Assembly (NCBI GenBank): GCA_017938645.1
Contig: JAGBBE010000035.1
Location: 1 to 38,712, forward strand
DNA length: 38,712 nucleotides
Reading direction: 5' to 3'
DNA from: Clostridia bacterium
Lineage (GTDB): Bacteria > Bacillota_A > Clostridia > Christensenellales > Aristaeellaceae
A model generated the notes under the pieces. The model was not told the origin of the DNA. It worked only from the letters and a program-made list of their open reading frames with translations, and did not search any database. Shown here one piece after another: positions 15,226-24,996 of the stretch (position 1 is its first letter; every line of letters begins with the position of its first letter). The translations under genes and the position numbers were made by a program.

Positions 15226-15798
15226 TCAATCAACGAACTCAATGTGATCTTCGGACATGGATTTAATACGCGCCAATGAATAGACATCAACACCGGCTTC
15301 AACCAGCCTCTGATGGCCAGCCTGGAATGCCTTCTCAATCACAATGCCAATGCCCATTACATTTGCCCCAGCCTGTTTGGCAAGGTTGAGCATACCGAAA
15401 GCAGCTTCACCGCTGGCGAGGAAATCATCGATCAGCAGCAGATTATCCCCTTCGTCGATAAAATCCTTTTTAACCGTAAGCTCGTACTGTGTTCCCTTTG
15501 TGAAAGAGCGCACGGTTGTCTGCAGAAGATTACCGGTCATGATTCGGGAGGTCTGCTTCTTCATAACGACGAGCGGTACGTCCAGTGCAAGCGCAGTAAA
15601 TGCAGCAGGCGCAATGCCGGAACTCTCGATCGTAACAACGCGAGTGATCCCTCTGCCGCTGAAGTGCTCAGCGAAAGTACATCCTACCGCCTGCATCAGA
15701 CTCACGTCAACCTGATGGTTCAGGAATGAATCAACAAGCAGTACATCCTGATTAATGGCCTTACCCTTTTCAAGGATAGCATCTTTCAACATTTGCAT
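15226..15798 (-). CDS. xpt: Xanthine phosphoribosyltransferase
   Basis: Xpt salvages xanthine by joining it to PRPP to make XMP. The 190-residue protein matches Xpt throughout: VDSFLNHQVDVSLMQ near the N-terminus, the PRPP loop LLIDDFLASGEA (about 121-132) and ESSGIAPA for pyrophosphate binding. It is monocistronic, with a promoter at 15837-15865 and its own terminator. The predicted leader is only about 30 nt, so the purine riboswitch that often precedes xpt in Bacillota does not fit here. ATG at 15798 with AAAGGA 11 bases upstream. Confidence 0.95.
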   Translation of the reverse strand: MQMLKDAILEKGKAINQDVLLVDSFLNHQVDVSLMQAVGCTFAEHFSGRGITRVVTIESSGIAPAAFTALALDVPLVVMKKQTSRIMTGNLLQTTVRSFTKGTQYELTVKKDFIDEGDNLLLIDDFLASGEAAFGMLNLAKQAGANVMGIGIVIEKAFQAGHQRLVEAGVDVYSLARIKSMSEDHIEFVD

Positions 15799-15836
15799 AA
15801 TTCATTTAATCCTTTCCCATTTTCGGATTAACTTAT

Positions 15837-15865
15837 ATTCTAGCGCATATCAGCATACACTTCAA
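15837..15865 (-). promoter_or_regulatory. Promoter of xpt
   Basis: On the minus strand, TTGAAG and TAGAAT are 17 bp apart; the start point would be near 15830. Confidence 0.7.
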
Positions 15866-15944
15866 GGGATTTTTACAAATTTGGTGTGTTTCAATACTTA
15901 TGCAAGTCTATATGACAGAATAAACACCAAGAATACTGCAGATA

Positions 15945-15970
15945 AGAAAAACGGCATCGCGCAGATGCCG
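15945..15970 (-). terminator. Terminator after miaA (end of the long repair/tRNA operon)
   Basis: On the minus strand CGGCATC and GATGCCG pair around a short loop and are followed by TTTTTC, 16 bases past the miaA stop. Confidence 0.85.
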
Positions 15971-15985
15971 CTTAGCAAGGTGTGA

Positions 15986-16954
15986 TTATTCAGCTTCCAG
16001 ATCCTGTTTCATCGTTACAAGAAGACTATGAATGAGATCGTCCGGTGCTTTGTATTGCGACCAATCGAACCAGATTGTTCTGGGATCGCGTCGGAACCAA
16101 GTCCACTGCCGCTTGGCATAACGCCTTGAGCTTTGCTTAATCAACGCAACAGCATCATCCATGGAAATCTCGCCGCGCAGGGCTGCAACAATTTCCTTGT
16201 AACCAATGGCCTGCATAGCCCCGCCTTCTTTACATGGCTCTACTCCTGCTTCCAGAAGCCGCATAACCTCATCAACCAGACCATCGCGCATCATTTTGTC
16301 GACTCGCTCATTGATACGCTCATACATCTGCTCGCGCGGCATAGTCAAGCCATATACATGAACATCATACGGTCCCGGCTTGCGGCCTTCGTCCTTTTGC
16401 TCGCTTTTTGCCTTTCCGGTGGATTCATGAATCTCTAATGCCCGGATTACACGTCTTATGTCATGGGGATGAAGCTTATCTGCGCTTACCGGATCGACTG
16501 CGCGAAGCATATCGTGAAGCCGCTTCTCCCCTCCCGGCTGGGCAGCAATCTCATGCAGTCTCGTCCGCAGAAGCGTATCTGCTCCATTCTCACCAAGGCT
16601 CAGTTCATAACTGATTGCCTGCAGATAGAGACCGGTTCCACCGACAAACAGCGCATGTTTCCCTCGCGCACGAATATCCTCAATGCATTCGAAAGCCATA
16701 TCGCGGTATGCGGAAACGGTAAACAAATCGCGGGGATCAGTAATGTCAATCATATGATGGCGGACCGCGGACAGCTCGCTTTGATCAGGCTTTGCTGTGC
16801 CGATATCCATACCCCGATAGATCTGCATAGAGTCCATGGAGATGATCTCAGCATTGATTTCTTGGGCAATTCTGATTGCTGCAGCGGTTTTGCCGGATCC
16901 TGTCGGCCCGACCAGTGCGAAGACGAATGGTCTTTGGGCAGTATGGTTGTTCAT
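15986..16954 (-). CDS. miaA: tRNA dimethylallyltransferase
   Basis: MiaA transfers a dimethylallyl group to N6 of A37 in tRNAs that read U-starting codons, giving i6A37. The 322-residue protein has the P-loop GPTGSGKT (16-23), the MDSMQIYRGMDIGTAKP segment that binds substrate, VGGTGLYLQA and the C-terminal WFRRDPRTIWFDW typical of MiaA. Its ATG shares a base with the mutL stop (TGATG), so translation is coupled. MiaB, which acts next on i6A37, is in the same operon five genes upstream. It is the last gene before the terminator. Confidence 0.96.
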   Translation of the reverse strand: MNNHTAQRPFVFALVGPTGSGKTAAAIRIAQEINAEIISMDSMQIYRGMDIGTAKPDQSELSAVRHHMIDITDPRDLFTVSAYRDMAFECIEDIRARGKHALFVGGTGLYLQAISYELSLGENGADTLLRTRLHEIAAQPGGEKRLHDMLRAVDPVSADKLHPHDIRRVIRALEIHESTGKAKSEQKDEGRKPGPYDVHVYGLTMPREQMYERINERVDKMMRDGLVDEVMRLLEAGVEPCKEGGAMQAIGYKEIVAALRGEISMDDAVALIKQSSRRYAKRQWTWFRRDPRTIWFDWSQYKAPDDLIHSLLVTMKQDLEAE

Positions 16955-19068
16955 CAGTCGTTGATTCTCCTGAAGCGTTTTTCAAGGTCGTTTTTGCTCA
17001 GCGTGATGACAAGCGGGCGTCCATGCGGGCATGTCGGCGGTGCATTGGTGCGGATCATATCCATCAGAAGAGGCTTAATCTCCTCCATGGTGAGCTTATC
17101 ACCGCCCTTGATTGCTTTTTTACATGCCATTTGCAGTATTGCATCCCGCCGCTTTTGCTGCGTTGAAAGAACGCGAAGCTCCCCAAGGTGATCTACCATG
17201 TCAAGGAAAGCGGAGCGGGTTTGCGGAACACCAAGTACATTGGGTACAGCCCGGATGGTATACGCATGATCGCCAAAGGGTTCAACATCAAAACCTGCGT
17301 CCCTGATTTCCTGTATGTAGGTTTCAATCTTTGCTGCGTCCTGCGGTGTTACATGCACGATCTGAGGAACCAACAGTACTTGTGAACCTGCACCCCGGTC
17401 AATCTCACGCATGAGTCTTTCGTATAGAATTCGTTCGTGAGCAGCATGCTGATCGATGAAGAGCATCTGCTTGTCGTTCTGAAGGATGATATAGGTATCA
17501 AAGGCAACACCAACCATCCTGTAGCCGCTCAATTCAGCACCCAGATCGTTGTCGTCGTGAGCATTGAGCACAGATTGCTGCTCCGGCTCGTGAACGAATG
17601 CAGCTTCTTGGGACGGTACAGGTGTTTCGGGTCTTGCTGTTGTCGCGACATCTTCAGGCTGTTGCACTGTCGTCTCTATGGAAGCTGTGCTGCCTGGGAG
17701 CTTGGAAAACTGTATATCACTGTTTGGCGCCGAGACAGATGCTTCGCGAAGGACCGCTCCCCCGAAATACTGCGTTACGAAAGAAGAAAACTGCGTGTGT
17801 TGTTCTTGATTGACTGCCGGAGACGCTGGGACGCTGTCGGATGCCGGCAGCGCATCTGATTTCGCTGCCGCAGAATTGAATGCGGGGCTGATTCGCGGTA
17901 CATCTACGGGCGTCGCGCTGGGTTCAGCATGCAGAGGATAATCCTTGCCAGCGGTAAAGGAGCGCGCCGCTTCTTTGCCTTCCTCTGTCTGCGTATCGAT
18001 TATCTGGACCAGATTGACGGCTGGCTTCTCAACAACCCTTTCGGCATTCAGCGAAAGTGCAGGAGCTGCATCGAGTTTCGAAGCAGAAAAGCAATCGGCG
18101 ATTGCCCCGCTGACGCTTGTGAAGATCAGTCGCTCATCGCTGAAACGTACTTCAAGCTTATTTGGGTGTACGTTGACGTCGACCATGGAAACCGGCATCT
18201 GGATGTTCAGCACACATGTCGGGTAATGTCCGATGGTTACGCGCTCACGGCAGCCCTCTTCCAGAGCCTGCGTCAGTACAGGATTCCGGATTGTTCTTCC
18301 ATTCACAATGAAGGTCTGCCTTGCCCTGTTGGAGCGGGCATTCGGTCCAACTCCAACCAGACCATTGACGGACACTGCGCCTTCGGAGTGAACCGGCGTC
18401 ATACCGTTGGCTTCTTCCCTGCCGTACAGACAGAATACGGCGCTTCGTAAATCTCCGTTGCCGGAGCTGGAATACACCTGTTTACCATTATGAATCAGGC
18501 GAAAAGAGATGTCAGGATGTGCCAGAATCATCTTGGCAATGACGTCAGCAACCTTTGCAGCCTCTGTAACAGGCTTTTTCAGGAATTTAAGACGAACCGG
18601 CGTGTTGAAAAAGAGGTCGCGCGCAACAATGGTCGTTCCCTGAGGACTTGCAGCCTCTGTGATGCTCTTGAAAGTACCGCCTTCGTTGATCGCACGGGTG
18701 CCGGTCTCTTCAGCGCGGTGCCGGGTTGTCAGTACAAGCTTGGATACAGCGGCGATGGACGCCAATGCTTCACCACGGAAGCCGAGCGTACGAAGGTTAA
18801 AAAGGTCTTCTGATTTCCGGATTTTGCTGGTTGCATGCCGTTCGAAGGCAAGCCGGACATCTCTGCTTCGGATACCATGACCGTTATCGGTAACACGAAG
18901 GTAGGTGATGCCGCCATCACGAATCTCAACAGTGACACAAGTCGCACCAGCGTCAAGACTGTTCTCGACAAGCTCCTTGATTGCGGATGCAGGGTTTTCG
19001 ACAACCTCTCCGGCTGCGATTTTTCCGATAATCTCATTGTCAAGCCGGATAATTGGTCTCTCTTCCAT
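16954..19068 (-). CDS. mutL: DNA mismatch repair protein MutL (endonuclease type)
   Basis: MutL couples MutS mismatch recognition to strand removal. The 704-residue protein has the N-terminal GHKL ATPase domain (about 1-330): catalytic E32 and N36 in KELVENSLDAGA, DNGHGI (61-66) and GFRGEAL (96-102). A low-complexity linker of about 180 residues (331-510) leads to the C-terminal domain with the endonuclease motif DQHAAHE (539-545), ACKKAIKGG and the metal-binding CPHGRP. It is therefore a nicking MutL, as expected in bacteria without MutH. SD AAGGAGGG. The gene follows mutS by 30 bp. Confidence 0.96.
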   Translation of the reverse strand: MEERPIIRLDNEIIGKIAAGEVVENPASAIKELVENSLDAGATCVTVEIRDGGITYLRVTDNGHGIRSRDVRLAFERHATSKIRKSEDLFNLRTLGFRGEALASIAAVSKLVLTTRHRAEETGTRAINEGGTFKSITEAASPQGTTIVARDLFFNTPVRLKFLKKPVTEAAKVADVIAKMILAHPDISFRLIHNGKQVYSSSGNGDLRSAVFCLYGREEANGMTPVHSEGAVSVNGLVGVGPNARSNRARQTFIVNGRTIRNPVLTQALEEGCRERVTIGHYPTCVLNIQMPVSMVDVNVHPNKLEVRFSDERLIFTSVSGAIADCFSASKLDAAPALSLNAERVVEKPAVNLVQIIDTQTEEGKEAARSFTAGKDYPLHAEPSATPVDVPRISPAFNSAAAKSDALPASDSVPASPAVNQEQHTQFSSFVTQYFGGAVLREASVSAPNSDIQFSKLPGSTASIETTVQQPEDVATTARPETPVPSQEAAFVHEPEQQSVLNAHDDNDLGAELSGYRMVGVAFDTYIILQNDKQMLFIDQHAAHERILYERLMREIDRGAGSQVLLVPQIVHVTPQDAAKIETYIQEIRDAGFDVEPFGDHAYTIRAVPNVLGVPQTRSAFLDMVDHLGELRVLSTQQKRRDAILQMACKKAIKGGDKLTMEEIKPLLMDMIRTNAPPTCPHGRPLVITLSKNDLEKRFRRIND

Positions 19069-19098
19069 GGCTGCATCCCTCCTTGTATATATTAATTC

Positions 19099-21696
19099 TC
19101 AGATTCTTCTGGCTTTCTCCTTCAGGGAGAAAAGTGTATTCAGCGCATCAATAGGCGTCATGGCCATCACATCGATTGACCTCAGTTCTTCAATCAGATC
19201 CATTGCCGGGGATTCGAACAAACCAACCTGCTGCGGCAGTCGTTCTTCGTCTGTACCGAGGATATTCTGACCAATGCTGCTTTGGTTGACATCATTTGCT
19301 TCAATCCGGGCGAGGATTTCGTGAGCGCGCATGATCACAGGACGCGGAAGGCCTGCAAGGTGCGCGACATGGATGCCGAAGCTCTTGTCTGCGCCGCCGC
19401 GTTCTATCTTACGCAGGAAAATGACATCTTCGCCGTGCTCCTTGACGCTGATGCGGTAGTTGACTACACCGGAAAGACGACCCTCCAGTTCGCTGAGCTC
19501 ATGGTAATGCGTTGCAAAAAGCGTTTTTGCGCCGATTCTTTTTGCATCAACCAGATACTCAACGACAGCCCATGCAATGCTCAAGCCGTCAAAAGTGCTT
19601 GTTCCCCTGCCGATTTCGTCAAGGACAATCAGTGAGCGTGACGTGGCGCTTCTGAGGATATGCGCCATTTCATTCATTTCTACCATGAAGGTGGACTGGC
19701 CGCTTGCGAGATCGTCCGATGCACCAACTCTGGTAAAAATGCGGTCGACTGTGCTGATGGACGCGCTGTCGGCAGGAACAAAGCTGCCCATGTGTGCCAT
19801 CAGCGTAATCAGCGCGACCTGACGCATGTAAGTGCTCTTACCTGCCATATTGGGGCCGGTGATAATCAGCATGCGGTTATCCTGATTATCCATCATTGTG
19901 CTGTTTGGTACGAACTGCTCATCACTGCCAAGCCCATCCTCAACGACAGGATGCCTGCCGTTCTCGATCCGGATAACACCGTCTTCTGTGATGGACGGAC
20001 AGACATAGTGATTTCGAACAGCTGCAACCGCAAGAGAAATGAGTGCATCCAGTGTTTTCAGGGCTGCTGCAGTCCGCTGAATACGCGGAATCTGAGCGGA
20101 CAGATAATCCCTCAGCTCCATGAACAATGCCTGCTCAAGACGGACGGATTTCTCCTTTGCACCGAGTACGGTTTCCTCGATCTCATGCAGTTCCGCTGTC
20201 ATGTAGCGTTCGCTGTTAGCAAGCGTCTGCTTTCGCGTATAGCGGTATGGAACGAGATCATAATTGGATTTAGTTACTTCGATATAGAAGCCGAAAACCT
20301 TGTTGAATTGGATGCGCAGGTTCTTGATCCCAGTAAGCTCGCGCTCTTTGGCCTCAAGATCTGCGATCCACTGTTCGCCGTTCCTTGATGCTTCGCGGAG
20401 TTTGTCCAATTCAGCGTTGTAACCCGCTTTGATATAGTGGCCGTCGCTCATGATCGCAGGCGCATCCGGGCTGATAGCCCTGCGGAGCAGATCGGAAACA
20501 TCATCCAGCGGCTCCATCATCTCATGAAGCTCTCTTAGCTGTTCGGTATCGGCAATCTCACAGAGGGCATCGCGAATAAAAGGCACACAGGACAGAGAAT
20601 TGCACAGAGCAAGACAGTCCTTGGCGTTGATTGTCTGATATGAGATCTTGCTCAGCAGCCTCTCGATGTCATAGACATCTGTCAGCTGTTCGCGGATCAT
20701 ATCAATTGCCATATCTGCTTTAACCAGTCTTGTTACAGACTGAAGGCGTTTGTCGATATCTGCTTTTTCAGCAAGCGGCTGCTCGATGAAGCTGCGCAGC
20801 ATACGTCCGCCCATGGCGGTGGCTGTATAGTCAAGGATCCCCAGCAGGGAGCCTTTCTTCTGCCTTGTACGCATGGATTCCGTCAGTTCAAGATTGCGCC
20901 TTGCTGTATGATCCAGCATCATGTACTTGCTGTCATGATATGGCGCAATCTTTGTCATGTGCTGCAGGGCATTTTTCTGTGTCTCACTTAAGTACTTCAT
21001 CAGCGCACCGGCAGCGCGGACGCCGAGCCGCATCGAAGAAATACCCAGTGCATCCAGTGACTGAACGGAGAAATGCTCAGACAAGGCGGTCTTTGCCTTG
21101 CTGAGCTGGTAATCGTTGCTGCTTACGATGTCCACAGGCAGAGGCGTCGCTCCCTTAGGCAGTTCTGCGTTGGCGATGATCTCCTTGGGAGCGATTCGCA
21201 GGAGTTCGTCCTGCAGGCGAACTTCCGCTTTATCGATGTCATACAAGTAAAACTCGCCGGTGGATACATCAGCAAAGGCCAGCCCGGCACGATGCCCCTC
21301 CAGACAAACGGAGAGAATATAGCTGTTCCTCCGTTCTTCGAGCATGCTTTGCTCAATGACAGTTCCGGGGGTGACAACACGGACAACGTCACGCCTGACA
21401 AGCCCTTTTGCTGTTGCTGGATCCTCCATCTGCTCACAGATGGCCACCTTGTATCCCTTTTCAATCAGGCGGTTGATGTAGGTTTCAGCGCTATGGAAGG
21501 GCACGCCGCACATTGGTGCGCGCTCCTCCATGCCGCAGCTCTTCCCCGTCAGCGTCAATTCCAATTCACGGGAAACAAGCTTGGCATCATCAAAGAACAT
21601 TTCATAGAAATCGCCAAGCCGGAAGAACAGGATCATTCCCGGATACTTTTCCTTTGTTTCCAGATACTGACGCATCATGGGGGTCAGATTTGCCAT
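19099..21696 (-). CDS. mutS: DNA mismatch repair protein MutS
   Basis: MutS binds mispairs and small loops and recruits MutL. The 865-residue protein has the mismatch-reading F30-Y-E32 in GDFYEMF near the N-terminus, the connector, lever and clamp domains, and the ABC-type ATPase with Walker A GPNMAGKST, Walker B DEIGRGTSTFDG and FATHYHEL. The ATG at 21696 is chosen because GGAGGT lies five bases upstream; the reading from 21759 has no such site. It sits between the ylbF-like gene and mutL, as in Bacillus. Confidence 0.97.
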   Translation of the reverse strand: MANLTPMMRQYLETKEKYPGMILFFRLGDFYEMFFDDAKLVSRELELTLTGKSCGMEERAPMCGVPFHSAETYINRLIEKGYKVAICEQMEDPATAKGLVRRDVVRVVTPGTVIEQSMLEERRNSYILSVCLEGHRAGLAFADVSTGEFYLYDIDKAEVRLQDELLRIAPKEIIANAELPKGATPLPVDIVSSNDYQLSKAKTALSEHFSVQSLDALGISSMRLGVRAAGALMKYLSETQKNALQHMTKIAPYHDSKYMMLDHTARRNLELTESMRTRQKKGSLLGILDYTATAMGGRMLRSFIEQPLAEKADIDKRLQSVTRLVKADMAIDMIREQLTDVYDIERLLSKISYQTINAKDCLALCNSLSCVPFIRDALCEIADTEQLRELHEMMEPLDDVSDLLRRAISPDAPAIMSDGHYIKAGYNAELDKLREASRNGEQWIADLEAKERELTGIKNLRIQFNKVFGFYIEVTKSNYDLVPYRYTRKQTLANSERYMTAELHEIEETVLGAKEKSVRLEQALFMELRDYLSAQIPRIQRTAAALKTLDALISLAVAAVRNHYVCPSITEDGVIRIENGRHPVVEDGLGSDEQFVPNSTMMDNQDNRMLIITGPNMAGKSTYMRQVALITLMAHMGSFVPADSASISTVDRIFTRVGASDDLASGQSTFMVEMNEMAHILRSATSRSLIVLDEIGRGTSTFDGLSIAWAVVEYLVDAKRIGAKTLFATHYHELSELEGRLSGVVNYRISVKEHGEDVIFLRKIERGGADKSFGIHVAHLAGLPRPVIMRAHEILARIEANDVNQSSIGQNILGTDEERLPQQVGLFESPAMDLIEELRSIDVMAMTPIDALNTLFSLKEKARRI

Positions 21697-21719
21697 ACTT
21701 ACCTCCGCGGTATGTTGCT

Positions 21720-22115
21720 TTAGTGACAGCCGCTGCAGCTGCTGCAATTGCCGGAGCATCCGCCGGACTGCTGCACTTCGCCGGCGATAATGAATTCAAG
21801 AACACGGTTGACCTGATTCATCATCTCAGAGAAATTCTGGCGTGACGTGGTCATCGCGTCGACGGCAGGCATCGCATTGAGTTCCCGCTGAACATCATCC
21901 ATTTCCGCGCCATATTTTGCGATTTTCTCGGCATCCTGATCAGGCTGGCGCATTTCCTGCCCGAGCAGTTCCTTGAGTTCGAGGAAGCGGGACATGGCGG
22001 CCGTGACAGCAGGGTCGCTCATAGCAGCGCTTTCTGTCAGCTGCATGGCCTTATACTCTTCGGATTCAACAATAGCCTCGCCAAGAGCGCGAGCGCATTC
22101 AATTACCTTATTCAT
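21720..22115 (-). CDS. YlbF/YmcA-family protein with a four-cysteine tail
   Basis: The 131-residue, mainly helical protein belongs to the YlbF/YmcA (RicF/RicA) family. In Bacillus subtilis these proteins form a complex with YaaT that carries iron-sulfur clusters and affects RNase Y, competence, biofilms and sporulation. Here the C-terminus ends in cysteines C120, C124, C127 and C130, a plausible metal or cluster site. The position between miaB and mutS matches ymcA in B. subtilis. The ATG at 22115 has AGAGGT seven bases upstream. Whether it is RicA or RicF cannot be decided here; a YaaT partner is not in the window. Confidence 0.82.
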   Translation of the reverse strand: MNKVIECARALGEAIVESEEYKAMQLTESAAMSDPAVTAAMSRFLELKELLGQEMRQPDQDAEKIAKYGAEMDDVQRELNAMPAVDAMTTSRQNFSEMMNQVNRVLEFIIAGEVQQSGGCSGNCSSCSGCH

Positions 22116-22130
22116 GGATTTACCTCTCAA

Positions 22131-23543
22131 TTATTCCTTAATTAACTCTCCACGGAGCGTGCTTTCGCCTGCGGAAGTGATCTTTACACGGACAATCTGA
22201 CCGATCAGAGAGCTGTTTCCCGGGAAATTCACTGTAATGTTATACTGATTTTTGCCAGCCATCTGAGTGGCGTCGCGCTTAGACGCCTCATCTACCAGGA
22301 CGCTGTGAATCTGACCGATATATGCGGCATAGCGCTTGTGCGTGCTGTCTTTCTGAATGGCAATCAGTTTTTGGATTCTTCTGGAAGAAACCTCCTCCGG
22401 AATCTGATCGGGCATATCGGCGGCGCGAGTGCCGATACGGGGCGAATAAATAAAGGTAAACGCGCTGTCATATCCGATCTGATCAACCAGAGAACAGGTA
22501 TCCTCGAACTCCTCTTCGCTTTCGCCGGGATACCCGACAATGAGATCCGTCGTCAGGCTGATATCAGGGATTCTGCTGCGAAGGAGCGCAACACGTTCAA
22601 AGTACTTCTCCCGTGTGTATCGACGGTTCATTGACTGGAGCACCCGATTGTTGCCGTGCTGAACAGGCAGATGGAGTGCGTGACAGATATGTCTAGAGGA
22701 CGCCATGACCTCTATGAGCTCGTCCGAGATATCCTTGGGATGAGACGTCATGAAGCGGATGCGTTCAATACCAATCTGATCCAGCTCGGCCAGCAGTTGA
22801 GCGAAGCTGATTTCCCCTTCAACGTCAAGGCCGTAAGAGTTGACATTCTGACCGAGAAGCATGATCTCTTTCACGCCATCTTCATAGAGCTGTCTGGCTT
22901 CTTCAATGATACGCGAAGAAGCGCGGGAGCGCTCTCTGCCGCGAACATACGGCACAATGCAATACGAGCAGAAGTTGTTGCAGCCATACATGATGGTGAT
23001 ATAGGCATGATACGGGCTGGAACGGAGAACCGGCAGATCCTCGGGGATACTGCCCTCATCATCCTGGATTACCTCAACCACACGGCGGCGGGTTTTGATG
23101 GCCTGCAGCATCAGTTGTGCAAATCTGTACAAATTATGTGTACCAAACGCCAGATCGACGAATGGATACTGCCGCAGGATCTGTTCGCCCATACCCGGCT
23201 GCTGCATCATGCAGCCGCATACGGCGACCATCATCTCAGGGCGCTTCTTCTTGAGCTCCTTCAGCCAGACAACGTTGCCTAACGCACGGCGCTGCGCATT
23301 ATCACGAACGCAGCATGTGTTGAAGATAACGAAATCAGCATCTTCTCTTGTATCAGCAGGCAGCATACCCATATCCTGAAGCATGCCCTCCAGCTTCTCG
23401 CTGTCATGTGCGTTCATCTGACAGCCGTAAGTAACCACACAATAGGTCTTGGGGCGGTTTTCGATGCCGGCGATTTCCTTCATCAGTGCCTTCTGATGAA
23501 GAATCTCCTCGGCGGGAAGCTCAATGGCTTGGGTTCTCTTCAT
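22131..23543 (-). CDS. miaB: tRNA-2-methylthio-N6-dimethylallyladenosine synthase
   Basis: MiaB is a radical SAM methylthiotransferase that turns i6A37 into ms2i6A37. The 470-residue protein has the N-terminal UPF0004 domain with cysteines C41, C77 and C111, the radical SAM motif C188-x3-C192-x2-C195 (GCNNFCSYCIVPYVRGRE), and a C-terminal TRAM domain (about 405-470). The N-terminal extension of about 30 residues is usual for Bacillota MiaB. Its ATG overlaps the RNase G stop by four bases. miaA, which makes its substrate, ends the same operon. Confidence 0.96.
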   Translation of the reverse strand: MKRTQAIELPAEEILHQKALMKEIAGIENRPKTYCVVTYGCQMNAHDSEKLEGMLQDMGMLPADTREDADFVIFNTCCVRDNAQRRALGNVVWLKELKKKRPEMMVAVCGCMMQQPGMGEQILRQYPFVDLAFGTHNLYRFAQLMLQAIKTRRRVVEVIQDDEGSIPEDLPVLRSSPYHAYITIMYGCNNFCSYCIVPYVRGRERSRASSRIIEEARQLYEDGVKEIMLLGQNVNSYGLDVEGEISFAQLLAELDQIGIERIRFMTSHPKDISDELIEVMASSRHICHALHLPVQHGNNRVLQSMNRRYTREKYFERVALLRSRIPDISLTTDLIVGYPGESEEEFEDTCSLVDQIGYDSAFTFIYSPRIGTRAADMPDQIPEEVSSRRIQKLIAIQKDSTHKRYAAYIGQIHSVLVDEASKRDATQMAGKNQYNITVNFPGNSSLIGQIVRVKITSAGESTLRGELIKE

Positions 23544-24994
23544 ATTTCCTTCCTTTTACGCAGGGCTACTGCACCTTGCGGCGCATCACTGCTGCTGATC
23601 TGTTCTATATCAAATTTACCGTTATGACGACATGAGGACGACACAAGAATCTCAACAGACTCAAGCGGATTAATCATGCCCGAAAGAGGATCGGCCACTG
23701 CATTGGCACACTTCACAAGGAAAGGCCCTCTCTGACCGGAAATGACCATCCTTCGGATCTGCTGGAGGATGCGTACAGCTGTTTCTTCTCCTGAGAGGAT
23801 TTCTCCTGTTCCTGAACAGGTGCTGCAGCTTACGCGCATTTGCTTTCTCAGCTCGTCACTTGTACGCTTTCGTGTCATTTCCATGAAACCCAACTGCGTA
23901 TATCCCAGCAAAGTCACCTGATTGCGATCATGCCTGACTTCCTCGCTTAGCTTCTGCAAGACTGCATTACGATGCTCAGCGGACGACATGTCGATGAAGT
24001 CGGCGACAATCATTCCCCCTGTGTTTCTCAAGCGGATCTGACGGGCGATCTCAGAGGCAGCTTCCAGATTGACCCGAAGAGCAGTCTCTTCTATGTTTTT
24101 TCCAAGGGTCATTTTGCCTGAATTGACGTCAATGACAGTCATTGCCTCACAGCTATCGAACACAAGATAACCGCCGCAAGGAAGCCAGATCCGGCGCTTC
24201 AGGGCTTTATCGATCTGCGATTCGATATCGTAGGCGTCAAAAATCAGTTGGCTGCTCTCATTGTGATAATCAATCATTACATGCGCATGGATAATCCCCT
24301 GCCTTTGCCATTCCATCAGCTGCGCGTACTGCTCCTCGCTGTTGGTGACAATGCTGGCCATATCAGCGCTGCACAGATCGCGAATCATGCGCTCACAAAG
24401 AGAGGGACGCGCCCACAGTATGCCCGGAGTTCGTGCGGACTCTGCTTTCAGATGAATCTCATCCCACAGATCTATCAGGTGATGCATTTCATCAAGGAGG
24501 AACTGCTCTGTCATGTCTGCAGAAACAGTGCGGATGATCATCCCGAAATCCGGCGGAAGAAACGATTCTCCAAACTGCTTGAGGCTTTTGCGTATGTCAT
24601 CATCTTTGATCTTCTTCGAGACATGGACACCGCTTCCTCCGGGGAGCAGCACCAGACTCTTTCCGGCAAGGTTGATCTTTCTGGTGATACGAAGCCCTTT
24701 GCTGTCCACGGACTGCTTGGCGGCCCCTTGTACAAGAATCATATCGCCGCATCGTATGTGCTCATTCTCGTCCAGAGGAAGAAATGCATTCTGCTCCTCT
24801 CCGATATCAACAAAGGCTGCACAGAGCGACGGTCGGATTTGCTGTACACGGCCAAGGTACAGGCTTTCCGTAGGATCTTTTGACTTGCTTCGTTCTCTGT
24901 GTATCTCAACAAGACGACCATGCTCTATGACAGCGGCATGTGTCCAGTTGATCTGAGAATCAAATACAAGTGTACGTTCCATAGATGTCTGCAT
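23540..24994 (-). CDS. rng: Ribonuclease E/G family endoribonuclease
   Basis: It cuts single-stranded, 5'-monophosphate RNA in rRNA maturation and mRNA decay. The 484-residue protein has an S1 domain (about 40-130), the catalytic domain with the magnesium-binding aspartates D289 (VIDVNSG) and D332 (VADFIDM), and the zinc-link C390-x2-C393 (SCSTCSGTG). It lacks the long scaffold tail of RNase E, so it is RNase G-like. Start at 24994 is uncertain: GGAT lies nine bases upstream; the ATG four codons later (24982) matches the family N-terminus equally well. It follows TIGR03936 by two bases, a common arrangement in Clostridia. Confidence 0.93.
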   Translation of the reverse strand: MQTSMERTLVFDSQINWTHAAVIEHGRLVEIHRERSKSKDPTESLYLGRVQQIRPSLCAAFVDIGEEQNAFLPLDENEHIRCGDMILVQGAAKQSVDSKGLRITRKINLAGKSLVLLPGGSGVHVSKKIKDDDIRKSLKQFGESFLPPDFGMIIRTVSADMTEQFLLDEMHHLIDLWDEIHLKAESARTPGILWARPSLCERMIRDLCSADMASIVTNSEEQYAQLMEWQRQGIIHAHVMIDYHNESSQLIFDAYDIESQIDKALKRRIWLPCGGYLVFDSCEAMTVIDVNSGKMTLGKNIEETALRVNLEAASEIARQIRLRNTGGMIVADFIDMSSAEHRNAVLQKLSEEVRHDRNQVTLLGYTQLGFMEMTRKRTSDELRKQMRVSCSTCSGTGEILSGEETAVRILQQIRRMVISGQRGPFLVKCANAVADPLSGMINPLESVEILVSSSCRHNGKFDIEQISSSDAPQGAVALRKRKEI

Positions 24995-24996
24995 GA

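Noticed and set aside
15799..15985. Purine riboswitch upstream of xpt
   Set aside because: I looked for the conserved purine aptamer core and did not find it; the promoter leaves a leader of only about 30 nt, too short for an aptamer.
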